Source of the DNA: Chaetomium olivaceum
Taxonomy: Eukaryota > Ascomycota > Sordariomycetes > Sordariales > Chaetomiaceae
Assembly: GCA_039881045.1 (NCBI GenBank)
Contig: JAYWVB010000039.1
Span: forward strand, 62,001 to 126,000
Reading direction: 5' to 3'
Length of the DNA: 64,000 nucleotides
Numbering within the stretch: the first letter of the stretch is position 1; every line of letters starts with the position of its first letter. The position numbers and the translations under genes were made by a program. Below the pieces are notes generated by a model. That model was given only the letters and a program-made list of their open reading frames with translations, did not search any database and was not told the origin of the DNA. Shown piece by piece: positions 46,897 through 57,929 of the stretch.

Positions 46897-49800
46897 TCAA
46901 AAACGCGATCTTCGCGATTTTGTTTCAATTGAAACAAAGTCATGTGACTTGGGTTCCGACCCGCGGGCTTCGCCGCGGCTGGCCCTCTTCGTTCCGCCCC
47001 CTGTAACCATCGCCGTAACCCTCGCGATGCCTCTGTTGGTCGCCTTGTCTTTCCTCGCCGTGCCCCCTTTTTTTACCCACGCCGGTGGCCCCGGGTGTTC
47101 CGGGTGCGTATCGTGGAACTTCCAGATGGCGTCGTCGCAACCGCGCAGATCGGTCGCCGGTTGCCACGTTGGCGCATCGTGGCCTTCCCACTTGACCAGA
47201 TACTGCCACCTCCCGTTGTCGGCTTTTCCGTAATCCAAGATGTCCTCGAATTTCCACTCGACGACGTCATCACCGTCGTCGGTCCTGGTAACCACCCGTC
47301 CCCGGTTGGCCGTGACGTCGCCATCGGCCTGTTCTTGGCCGGAATGCCCGTTGCGCGGTATGCTCTCACCATCGAGACGTGGAAAGTATTGAAGATCTTC
47401 ATGTTTGCCGGTAGCCGTAGCGTTACGGCGTGTGACGATGCTTTCGTCACTTGGAACGGGCCTTCCCACCGGGGCTCCAGTTTCTGTGTCGGTCTGCCGG
47501 TCTTATAATTCTTCATGTTCAACATAACCCGGTCGCCGACGTGGTAGATAGGCGCGTCAGATCGTCGCCTGTTCGCGCCCTCCTCGTACCGATCCTGTGC
47601 TTGTCTCGACAGTGCCGTCGCCTTCTCGAGAATTGCCTTGAAACGTTCGGCGATTTCCGATGCGCGGAAGAATTCGCGGCGCTGCGCCTCTGTAACATTC
47701 GGGGGACATGGTTGCGCTGGCTCGACGCCCATACGAGGGTGGAAACCGTAGTTGGCGAAGAATGGCGATACGCCGGTCGTTTCTGACGTCGTGTTGTTGC
47801 CGGCGAACTCTGCCAGAGGCAGCCAGTCCACCCAGTCATCCTGCGCCCAGTCGCAGAATAGCCGCAAATACTGTTCCAATTCAGCGTTAATTCGTTCCGT
47901 CTGCCCGTTCGTTTGCGGGTGGAACGCTGATGACGGCTTGAGTGTGACGCCCAGCCGTGCCGACAGCGCCCTCCAGAACGCGGAAACAAACTGTGTGCCC
48001 CTATCGGAGATGATGGTCTCCGGCACGCCATGTAGGCTGTAGATCCTCTCGATGAACCGATCTGCTAGTTCCTCTACTTCTAGGGTAGCGGTGGGGATGA
48101 AATGTCGCATCTTGGTTAATCTATCAACCACCACCGCAACATGGTGGAAGTTCTGCCCCCTCCTCACACAGGGCGGTAGGGGGGTGATGTAGTCGACTGA
48201 GATATCCCGCCACGGCGCCAGCGGCACCGGGAGTGGTTTCAGGAACCCCGTTGGTAGCGACCTCGGGGTCTTCGTCTTGTCGCACAGAAGACAGGCGTTG
48301 CAATACGAGCGTACCGCGATGCTCATCCCCGGCCACCAGTATTTGCGATTCATCAGGTCCAGCGTCTTTGTTCGGCCGGGGTGGCCCCCGGGGCCAGAGG
48401 CGTGCGTGCGATGGATAAGCTGAAGGTGCATATCCGTGTCGTTGGGGTCGATGATCAATCTATCGCGGAAATACGCCTTGCCAGCGACTGCGCGGCACTC
48501 GGCGTACGGCACTCGCAGTTGTTGTTTTAGCTGCTTCGGCCATGCCCTCGCGCCCGAATCCGTCAGCGCCCCCATCACGGCCTGAAGTGTGGGCGAGTTC
48601 GTGTACATCTCCGTTAGCAGGTCGTCGATGTGCCGGGAAACGTCGAGCTGCAAGATCTTCATCCCGAATAGCAACTCTTGTTCGTCGAAAGTGAGCGGGT
48701 CGAACCTATCTGGATCGATAAGCGGCCGCTTCCGATTTCGCAGCCGGTCGTCGGTTACGCCCTGCGGCATATGCTCGGGCTTCCTGCTCAGTGCATCAGG
48801 TCTTGCGTTTACTGCGCCCGGGCGGTATATAATCCTGAAGTTGAACTGCGAGAGGAACTCCGACCACCTCATGTGGCGGGGCGAAAGTTGCTTCGTTGTA
48901 GCGAAGGTCTGGAGGTTCTTGTGGTCCGTAATAATGTCGAATCGCTGGCTTGCCCCCTCTAGCTCCGGCCGCCACTCTTCCAGCGCTTTGATAATCGCGA
49001 GAAGCTCCTTGTCGTAGATGTCGTAATTACATTCCTGTGCCGAATGTTTCGCGCTGAAATATGCCACTGGATGTAGTTCGCCATCCTCGCCCTCCTGTAG
49101 GAGGGTGCCGCCGGCGGACCAGTCCGAGGCATCCGTTTCTACAACCGCTGGTTTCTCCCAGTCATAGATCCGTAGCGCTGGTGCGGATATAAAACAATGC
49201 TTTAGCTGCTTAAAGGCCGCTTGACAACGGCTTGTCCAGTTCCAATCCGCTGTCTTCTTGGTGAGATCGTACAGTGGTCTCGCTATACCAGAAAAATCCT
49301 TGATGAACCGGCGGTAGAAGTTCGCGAACCCTAGGAAGCGCTGTAGTTGCCTCCGGGTGGTCGGCGGTAGCCACGTCTCGATCGCTGAGACCTTCTCGGG
49401 ATCCATCTCGATGCCACCCGGCGTGATAATCAAGCCCAGGTATTTCGTCCTCTCCGTATGGAACTCGCATTTTTCGATGTCGATTTGTAAGCCCGCATCA
49501 ATCAGCCGCTTCAAAATTTCGCGGACCTGTCTGACATGGTCCTCCCTGTTCACAGAGTAGATGAGGATATCATCTAGGTAAGCCGTTGCACAATCGTCGA
49601 GAAGGTCGTATAGGATATCGTTGATATAGTGTTGGAACGTCGCAGGCGCGCCTTGGAGGCCAAACGGCGTGACCAGAGATTCGTAGAGGCCAAACCTCGT
49701 GATAAACGCGGTTAGCCACTCGTGGCCCTCTGCCACCCTGACTCTGTTGAACGCCGCGATGACATCCAGTTTCGTAAAAATCCGCGCCTTGCAGATTGAG

Positions 49801-51313
49801 TCCAGCGTTTCCTTGATTAGTGGGATTGGGTACCGGCTCTTCATCGAAATGTTGTTGACGCCACGATAATCCACGCAGATACGTACACCACCCCCCGGCT
49901 TCTGGGCAAGCAATAAGGGGGACGCAGTGCTGGACTTCGATGGCCGAATAAAACCTTTGACGAGGTTGTCGTCGAGCCACCTCTTAACGACCCGGAGCTC
50001 CATTGGCGAGAGCGGCCTATTTCGCGAGAACGGGAGCTTGCTCCCCGGCACCAACTCAATCTTGTGGTCGTACGAGCGGTGTGGTGGCAACGTATCCGCC
50101 TCCTGTGGTAAGAACGCCTCGAATAGGTCTCGATACTCGGGGAAGCCGCGCCTTGATTTCGTTGGCCGTCAGCGACGGTTTATCAGACTTGTCGAAAAAC
50201 TTGCGGGCATCTTCTTCCGTAATACGGCGCATCGTCGACCCATCCTGCCAGACTTCGTCAATGAATTCGTGGAAGTCGGCGGGCAACTGTGCCTTGTAAT
50301 CATATACCTCCCCCCTACGGTGGAGGAGGTCCTTGAAAAAACTATCCGAGAGGTTGGGTAGCTCCACCTCCGGCGCATCTCGTAACGCCTGTTCCAGTTC
50401 GCCCAGGGTGGTCCTCATGACCGTGACGTCCTTCTGGCGGCAGAACAGGGCAAAGTTCGGCGCGTTCAGCAGTTTGATATCTTTGCCGTCGATACGTTCA
50501 CGCCGCGGCGGCGCCGCGGGCACTCAGTAGCCTACTTTCTCGGGCTGGAGACACCCTTCCCCGCCGCCTTCTGTGCCTGTTGTGGCGTACGGGAAGGTTG
50601 GTTCGGTATCAACCTGGCGCGCGCGTGGGGTGGCGCCATAGTCCACCGCGGGCCTCCCCTCGCCTCTGCGGCGTCTCGGTGTCGTGCCGTTTGTTGGCGA
50701 TGACGCCAGTCGCGCCGTCTACGCGATCTCGCTGCTCTTTGTTCCGCCGATCGCTGGCTTTCATTGACCTTCGCGAGTTCCTCGGGTTCGCCCTCGTCTT
50801 CCGCATCCTCGACGCGCGGTGGAACCGCGCCTTGGAGTTGGTGGGTACCTCCAGCTCGACCTCCCGAGGCGGCAAACAGCGCCCTCGGCAGTCCTCGCCG
50901 AAGGTGAGGGATAGGTTCTTCCAATCCACCGCCGGGTTATGCTTGCTTAACCAGGGCAGGCCAAGGATAACCGGGTTGTCTTCTGCCAGTGTTGTGATGT
51001 AAAATTGTAATTGTTCGCGATGGTCGCCAATCGCTAAGTCGACCTCCGCCTTCCATTCAATCCACGACGATAGGGCACCGTCGGCGAGGAACAATGGTTT
51101 CTTTTCTTGCAACTTCGTTAGTGGGACGTGGTGGCGGACCGCGAACTTGAAGTCCAGGAACGCCAACCCGGTACACCCAGAGTCAACCAACGATATACAC
51201 GGAATTGCGCAACCATCAACAAAAAGGTAGGAGGACAACGTAATGGAGTTTCTCTGGCCAATGGCGCTGATTATCAATCTGTCGTCAGTACTATCGAGGA
51301 TTATTCTCGACAA
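46897..51313 (-). pseudogene. Retrotransposon Pol (protease, RT, RNase H, integrase, chromodomain), frameshifted
   Basis: Reading down the minus strand: an aspartic protease with VDSGCTG, reverse transcriptase with the YLDD box (DDCATAYLDDILIYS) and FTKLDVIAAFNRVRV, RNase H with ETDASDWSAGG, integrase with an HHCC zinc finger (HRTHASGPGGHPGRT then CNACLLCDK), the DDE residues in DYITPL and SDRGTQFVS, and a C-terminal chromodomain (WQYLVKWEGHDAPTWQP), which marks chromoviruses. The frame opens upstream of 51313 and overlaps the end of gag in the -1 frame, as for a -1 shifted Gag-Pol. It is broken by frame changes at about 50850, 50142 and 47345 and a TGA near 50522. Each break is one base, so sequence error is possible, but the copy as given cannot make a full Pol. 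Confidence 0.88.
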
Positions 51314-51369
51314 CTCGTCTCCTCCTCTGCTGGTGGCTCTAGGCCTCCACGCGCGGCTTCGCGTAGAGG

Positions 51370-51511
51370 CTAGGCATTTCCCGAGCCGTAATGATCTTCG
51401 TTCTGTTCTTCGTATGTGGTGGCGGTGCCATCGCCGCCCCAGCCATCTTCCAAATTGACCTCGCCTACCACGCGGCTAGGGTTTTGAACGTCTATAAAAC
51501 GCACCTGGGGC
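51370..51511 (-). pseudogene. Retrotransposon Gag, displaced C-terminal part
   Basis: The last 47 codons of Gag (including VRFIDVQNPSRVVGEVN) up to TAG at 51372-51370. It lies directly behind the CTACC copy of the target duplication and next to LTR copy 3. Joined in thought to the plus-strand part at 46625, it restores one continuous frame. Confidence 0.85.
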
Positions 51512-51516
51512 CTACC

Positions 51517-51719
51517 TGTCACGGGCACAGCCCGTTCCTTGTAGGGTTAGGGTTGTCGTATGTAGTTAGGGTTAGGGTTGCACAGACGGGCCCTGATGTG
51601 GCCTGTGCGCAGGCACGAGCAGGGTTTTCCCTGAGCGTGCCTCGCCTCCCACTTTCGGTTCCTCGTGCAACCACGCGATACACGAGTCTACTCCTACCAC
51701 GGCGATTCCACCCGTGATA
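51517..51719 (+). repeat. Family A LTR, copy 3 (right)
   Basis: 203 bp in the same orientation as copy 1, followed directly by the CCTAG duplication. Confidence 0.92.
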
Positions 51720-51724
51720 CCTAG

Positions 51725-51758
51725 TTAACAGGACGAGGTCCAGGAGAGGTTCGTCACA
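51725..51758 (+). repeat. LTR of family B, right end of interrupted copy
   Basis: Contains AACAGGACGAGGTCC and ends GGTTCGTCACA, identical to the matching end of the solo LTR at 55898. It completes the LTR begun at 44350. Confidence 0.85.
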
Positions 51759-52035
51759 AATATTAAGCAAAATTTAATTATATAACGTACTAAAATTATA
51801 AAATAATGAAATTTAACTTAGTTATTTTACTACTTAATAACTAAATTAATATAAGATAAACTCTTTTAAACGGAATTAGTTATTGATAGCTTTGTTTAAC
51901 TGCTTAGTAAGATTCTTAGACATTGATTTCTTGGCTTTCGACTACCTAATAAGCTAATTAAGCTTACCGCCAACCCCGAATAAACACGCACCTCTAATAG
52001 AATCTCGGTATGTAAAATAACCTACGCGTGAATCA
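51759..52035. other. AT-rich, TpA-rich segment (possible RIP relic)
   Basis: Long runs of TTAATTA/AATTTAA words make this about the most AT-rich part of the window. TpA is visibly common and CpA rare, which fits repeat-induced point mutation of an old repeat. Neighbouring LTRs are GC-rich and show none of this. Confidence 0.55.
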
Positions 52036-55000
52036 ATGTATAACGCGTCTCTTCCGATTTATACGGATTATCTCGCGATATCCTACGATAATCGCAATGC
52101 AGCGCCCTTCGACATGAGCCCGACGGCCATCACGACCACATCTTCACCTACCCGCCTACGGATTCCAACTGTATCGCCAGTGACCGAACCGCCTTTGTTA
52201 ACCAGTTTCTCCAGCCCAGGCTCGAGCGTTGCCCCTGGGGACCTGACGAGGGCAGACACCGACCTCCCACCACCGAAGAGAGCACGAATCAACCCTCCGA
52301 ACTCCCAGGAGCAATTGGTAGCCTGTCTGCAAAGGCAGGTTTTTCCCCATGTCGATAGCCAGATCGCTACCCTGCCGAAAGATCGGGTGAATACTCTCGC
52401 AATTGGCAAGCAAGTAAGTACATCCTCTCCAACCCATCATTATACACTGTGCCCTACCGACTATTGCCTTTCAAACCCTTACACGCATACTCTTATCAGG
52501 TCGTTGCCCTCTTGACCGGTCACGATTTTTCCCAAGAATACAACAAACGGGTGACGGCACAATAAGCTTAGAGTTCGAGGCCAAGATCGCGGCTCTTGCC
52601 GCCTCACACGTTCAATCGCTTGCCCTTCGCCTTGTAAAAACAGTCCCTCGAAATGATAGCGAGCGACGTGATGCTAATTCGCACTGCTTGCTTAGGGTCA
52701 CCAGCTGGTTCCTTCCAGCAACCCTCCAACAACCCCGTTACCAACGGCAGCGTCCCGAGTCGAAACTCCAGTCCCAATACCCAGCCTCCAAACCTTCTCG
52801 ACCTCACACCCTTATTCCCAGCTACAATATCACCGCCCGCAACCAGTTCGTCCTGCATCAGTACCCTCGCCAGCACCAAGATTCTCATCTTCGCCGATTC
52901 CTGTACCAGCCATCCCGACAGCGGGCAAGAATGGGTATACACGGCCAAACGGGACGGGCGGGGTATCGCTGCCAGCCAGTGCAGGTGCCTCGAGAACTCC
53001 GCCCGAGGTAATCGTCGTAGATGACGATGTCGATTCTGTGACTCGCCAGGAAGGGCCAGTACCTGTGGGAACGCCGGTAGCCACACGGTCTTCTGAACCC
53101 CGCAGGTCCCTTCCTACCGAGAAGGTTTCAGGATACACCTCGCCCAAGGCTGCGTCACCTCCGTTGCCCGCCATTCGGTCGTCTCCAGTTGCAACTCGGA
53201 CACTACCCCCTCCCGCGCCGGCCCCCCCAATACCTCCGGCCACTTCTCCACCCGCTCCTCCTCCGCCTACCACCCCGCAAGCTCAATCCTCAAGGCCAAT
53301 CGTCCAGCGGACACACCAGGGCGCCCCGCAGGATTGGAGGAAAGAAGCACATGCTTTAGTCTGGCGAGGGAAGGGTGTCACCACAGACCCAAACGAATCC
53401 AACCAGACGGCAAAATGGGCCCCGGGGCGGCGGCGGCCGTATTTAACAGCATCGCAGAGAACCGTGATGGTCAAAGGGGCTCAATCCGCGGTCAAGCTTG
53501 GACCAACTAGTCTGGTCGGCCCCGCCACATTCCACGTCGACTTTGCGACCGAGGAGATCAAGCATCTCCGATCCGTTACCCGCCGCGCCCTCAAACTATC
53601 TGAGACAAAAAAAACTAACGATGCGAAAAGGGACCTTTTTAAGGTTCTTAAGAAAAATCCCAGTTTTATTTCATTCATTTTAAATACACTTGAGCGTGAG
53701 GGCCAGCTTGGTGGCCGGACGCGAGAAGCTGTTCATAACTTTTTTCAGGATCTCATGCATCAGAGGACAAGCTCTACACCGGTCATGCTCTCCATCACGA
53801 GGGACGAGAACGACCGGCGAGGGGATCTCGTCCGCTCCAACCAAGTCCATTCTCTCCTCTTGGCGAGAGAAGTCTCTGGCCAGCGACTGGGCGCAACAAG
53901 GTCCCGGCGAAACTTCTACAACGAGTTCCGTGCGTGCCGCGAAGACGAGCTGGAAAAGAAAGCGGAGTGGCCGGGGTGTGCCGGGGACATTTTTACCATA
54001 ACCTGGGTTTCGAATGACGGGTTTTTGTGTGGGACGACCGAGCACTCGGACGCACATAATCAACAGTACAACAAGCCTGGGAACCTGGTTCTCGGGTCTT
54101 GCCCCGACATTACGCTCCGTGCTTATTCCGAGCATCGCATCGTTCGACCAGTCGTTAAGAAAGGGGAAAACTCCACCGAAGCCATGCGTCAAAGCCAAGA
54201 CCCGTGGCTCTACTCTTCTGTCGTATCCTCCGACTACGATATGGTCCATGACAGGGCGTTTACCTGTTCGTTCGACAGAACAGTCAAGATCTGGAAGGTG
54301 CAAAAGTCGGGGTCGTCGATGAGTCTCTTGGGCGAGTGGAAGCATAACGGCAATGTCAACTTTGTTGCTGCTTCGAAACATGAGTCCGGCATGGTTGCTA
54401 CAGCAGCCGATGTTGCAGCTGATGCAGTCCGCATCTACAACGTGGACGGTACCAGCATCTCGACCACCCCTTTTCGGTCTTACTCGTGCTCTCGCGTTAC
54501 GGACGAGAGAGGGAATCTCGTGTCTACCGAAAAGTGGGCATATTACCCTGCGACTATGCAGTGGGGGCTCGCACTCAACGTTAGGCACCTTCTCCTAGTT
54601 GGCTACTCGCCGCGAAGCCGGACCGGGGATGATAACGATATCCCTGAGCTTCGTCGGGACTCAGGCGAGTTTGTTTGTGGGATGGGGTTACCGGCGAGAG
54701 GTGGCGTGTCACATCTGCCACAACGCAGAACGTGTTCGAGGTCTTGTGGCACCCATCGCAGGATTGTTTCATCGCCGCCACATCGCCTCTCGGCCTCGAT
54801 CTGGAGCCTAGTGTGCGTACGCAGATCAGGATCTTCCGGCCCGCCGACCAGGATGAGTTCGGTGTCAAGGCGTACAGCCCCATCAAGACGCTCGACTGTA
54901 CCGCGGTTGACATCAACGAACTGACGATCATGTAAGTTGCTGTTTCCTGTTAAAGCCTTTGAAGTTAGGTTCTAAGGCCGGCTGTTTCTCTCCCACTAAC

Positions 55001-55847
55001 GCTTATTTTCCCTTCTAGGCCGAACAGCTTCTCGTTCTGCTATGTCACAGCTGGCTGTACGGATGGCAATACGTACGTATGGGACACGGCTCGCGGTGAT
55101 AAGCCGATCCACGTCCTTGGACATGGACAACCGATTGATGAATACCGAGGAGATCGGGAACGGGAAGACGTAGGAGTGAAATTTTGTGCCTGGGGAACCA
55201 CCCCAGATCGATTCTACACCGGCTCGTCAGATGGAGTGGTCAAAGTCTGGAACGTCCGCTCCCTAACCGAACCGCTCGTTCGAACCCTTTTACGAGCCCC
55301 CGCACCTATCACGGCAGGCATGTTCTGCCCGGACAAGACGCGGCTCGTAGTTGGAGACGCTAGTGGCCGCGTCTTCATGTTCTCCGTCCAAGAGGAGAAG
55401 GAGCAGTTAATATCATCTATTAAGGTCCCGTTACCAGGCACAGGGGGCTTTAGAACGGTCCAGCGTCCACCAGCCATCATCCCCCATCCAGACCCTCCGG
55501 CGCCGACCCACGATGCAGAGGGCCGCCCTATAGTATCGGAATCGGGGCCTGTGATAGGCCGCGGCTACCTTGAAAGCCGGCATCTCGAACGGCATTTTGA
55601 CCCTACAATTGGCGTTGTACAAGGCCCACGGTACGCCGAGACAGGCCTGTTCCGGCGCGAGATGCATTTCAACGAAGACCCAAATAAGCCGTTGCTTGCA
55701 CAGTGGGAGGCTATACAGCAAGAGGCCTGCAAACCCTCGTGGCGGTTTATGAGTAGGCGGCGAGACCAAAGGAATGTACATAGGCCTCTAAAGGAAGTGG
55801 AGAATCTTGAGGAAAGGCATATCCAAAATAAGGGGCTTGGATCTTGA
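52036..55847 (+). CDS. WD40-repeat protein in the transposon island; frameshifted
   Basis: Proposed parts: ATG 52036 (or 52114), an intron 52414-52499, a Pro/Ser-rich disordered region with damaged frames (52500-52700), one long frame to about 54650, a one-base shift before VCLWDGVTGERW, intron 54932-55018 (GTAAGT, CTAAC, TAG) and a last exon to 55847. Beta-propeller repeats are visible as AFTCSFDRTVKIWKV, GNTYVWDTARGDKP, FYTGSSDGVVKVWNV and LVVGDASGRVFMFSV. A basic central stretch has NFYNEFRACREDELE and GFLCGTTEHSDAHNQQYNKPGN. The layout recalls Rik1-associated Raf1/DIM-9-type proteins of heterochromatin, but I cannot confirm this from sequence. It lies between two inverted LTRs of family B, with its stop codon about 50 bases from one. 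Confidence 0.6.
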
Positions 55848-55897
55848 TGTTGAAGCCTTAGCTGAGGAAACCTGGCTTAGTCTCTATAGAGATGGGG

Positions 55898-56328
55898 TGT
55901 GACGAACCTCTCCTGGACCTCGTCCTGTTAGGGTTCAGTCTGATTGAAGGTGTCTTGCAAAGGTACTAGGTTCGGTGCAGCCAAAAGGTGCACAACAAAG
56001 ACTTGTCTCAACAGTAGGCTCTTGAGCTTGTAGCGAACTGTAGTTGTGATTGCTAACTGGAGAACTCCCAGAGCTCTCCAGAACGAGTGACTATATACTA
56101 TCTGAGTTGATAGGTACCTTCGTACCTGTGCTTCCTAGATCGCCTTATCGTCTAGACGATCCGTCCTGGATCGTCTTATCCATCTCGCGATCCCTGGGAT
56201 CGTGAATTCCTCTTCACGATCCGCTTCCTATTGGCTGGTGCTCCATCTTCCAATGATTGGCTCGGGCCGCTCCCCGCGCGGTCCCGCTTGGCCACTGCAT
56301 GCGGCCATATCCGTGACATGGGGTTGAT
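55898..56328 (-). repeat. Solo LTR of family B with perfect target duplication
   Basis: 431 bp, TG...CA on the minus strand (TGTCACGGATATGG at its start, GTTCGTCACA at its end), flanked by TGGGG on both sides (55893-55897 and 56329-56333). About 180 bases near the 3' end match the copy at 44350. Its U3-like part (about 56130-56225) holds repeated CGATCC/GGATCG words that are absent from the other copy. Confidence 0.9.
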
Positions 56329-56464
56329 TTGGAATTAGGAAATGACTTTCTTCTGGAAGAAGAGGAGTAATCTACCATTGGGAGGGGTTGTCATTGTATT
56401 GTACATTGTAAATATGGGAGCATGAGAGCCTGGAAGCATAGCAGCATAGGGGTAGCAAGGTTAG

Positions 56465-56681
56465 TATCACGGGTGCAAGTGGCATGGTACGTATACCCTG
56501 GTATATTGTGTGGTTGCACGAGGAACCGAATGTGGGGAGGCGCGGCGCGCCCAGGGAAAACCCTGTCTGTGTGGGCCACGCACGTGCACGTGCCGCGCAC
56601 AGGCCACACTCTGCAGGGCCCCACTTCCTGGGGCCAAGCCCTGCAACCCTAACCCTACATGGAACGGCTATGCCCGTGACA
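56465..56681 (-). repeat. Divergent solo LTR related to family A
   Basis: 217 bp starting TATCACGGGTG and ending GCCCGTGACA, sharing the GTTGCACGAGGAACCGAA and AGGGAAAACCCTG blocks and one CCCTAACCCTA tract with family A. Target duplication is unclear (GTTAG against GGTTT). Confidence 0.8.
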
Positions 56682-57929
56682 GGTTTGTTCTCACTTTACA
56701 TCACATCCTAGCTGTAGGTAACGTACTGCGAAATTTACCTACAACATATTCCTACAAAAATCTCCCATACATTCTGCCTATTTGTTACATAAACACTAAG
56801 GCTACTTTTACTTCCACTATATAAAATATCGATGAGAATGGGCCTCTTCAAGGCCACTGTGACGGCAGGATGGTTTGGACCCTAACCCTGGCCGCAACCC
56901 GAGTGGTGGTCTGTGCGCCTCCCACTTGTATTTTCCCACAGTTTGCGGGAATCCTGTATCTTGATTCTTTTCTTCTCTTCAGCTTTAGATTCACGTAATT
57001 GAGTAGGATCATTTGAGCCATCGTGCCTCTATTCCTCGCTCGCTTGTCACAGCCACCATACAGAGCTCTCTACGTCTCACTTATCAAGATGAACTTTATC
57101 CCAGACGGGTTACGACCGGTAGTTCATCTCGTTCTTGTCTGTGCATGGCCGTGATGAATGCCCGAAGATCGGATGTACAGAACTTAACAACCTCGGTCCG
57201 TTGGTGTAACCGCTCGGCCCGGGGCACCGGTCTTCGGGCGGTTCAACCCGAACACCAACATTCTTTCCCTCTCTCACACCCCAGAGAATGAATATCAAGT
57301 TACACGACGGATGAGGCCCGCATCTCGCTTAGTTGCAAGCACCTACCCATCGAACACACACACAAGCATCACACTAGAAACCAATTGTTATGGCAAGAAG
57401 ATCACAGTGGTATTCCATGGAGATAGATCCACGCTCAGTGTTCCACCACCATCCGAACCTCAAAAAGCAGCATCAGTTTCCCCTCCCAACGCCAAACCCA
57501 TCGTCTGAAAGAACCGGAAACCCATCACAACCCACCACCTGTGCCACATGATGCCGTCCCAAGTCCGTGATGGTGCTCAAGACGCCAGAAGAAGAAAAAG
57601 TAGTGTATACAAAGTAGCCAACAACAGCAGTGGCGGATCAGGTAAAGAAGAAGAAAAAACGCGTAAAGAATAGTCGGGAACCATGGGGCCACTATCAGAG
57701 CCCTCCCGCTTGGTTCCCTTCCATGGCAAAAAACCATCCCCTAACGCCAGAAGCTACATGGCACCCATGCCCACCATGGCCCAATTGCACCAACATTTTT
57801 TTTATCTGCAGGGACTTAACAAGAAGTTCCTAAACCAATCGTCAAACCGCACTCGAGTACCCGCATGATGATATCACATCACCAGCCCCATTAGGCACCA
57901 TTTGGGTAGTGCCCACGGCTATCGCTAGC
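56682..57929. other. Intergenic between the island and NRD1
   Basis: About 1.25 kb, no gene recognised. The end includes the 3' region of NRD1. Confidence 0.4.

Larger units (their letters stand above)
44742..51719. mobile_element. Ty3/gypsy chromodomain LTR retrotransposon (family A), internally inverted
   Basis: It is bounded by two direct 203-bp LTRs and flanked by a perfect 5-bp duplication CCTAG (44737-44741 and 51720-51724). A primer-binding-site-like TGGTTGCACC begins at 44947, two bases after the left LTR. Inside, the 5' part of gag is on the plus strand; then comes a third LTR in reverse orientation, then pol and the 3' end of gag on the minus strand. GGTAG occurs at the gag break on both sides (46621-46625 and, inverted, 51512-51516). 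The element therefore cannot express a normal gag-pol mRNA from its left LTR. Confidence 0.92.

Noticed and set aside
44350..56328. The WD40 gene region as one huge transposon with family B terminal inverted repeats
   Set aside because: The right copy has its own perfect TGGGG duplication and so is a solo LTR; the left copy lacks a matching duplication. They are separate insertions.
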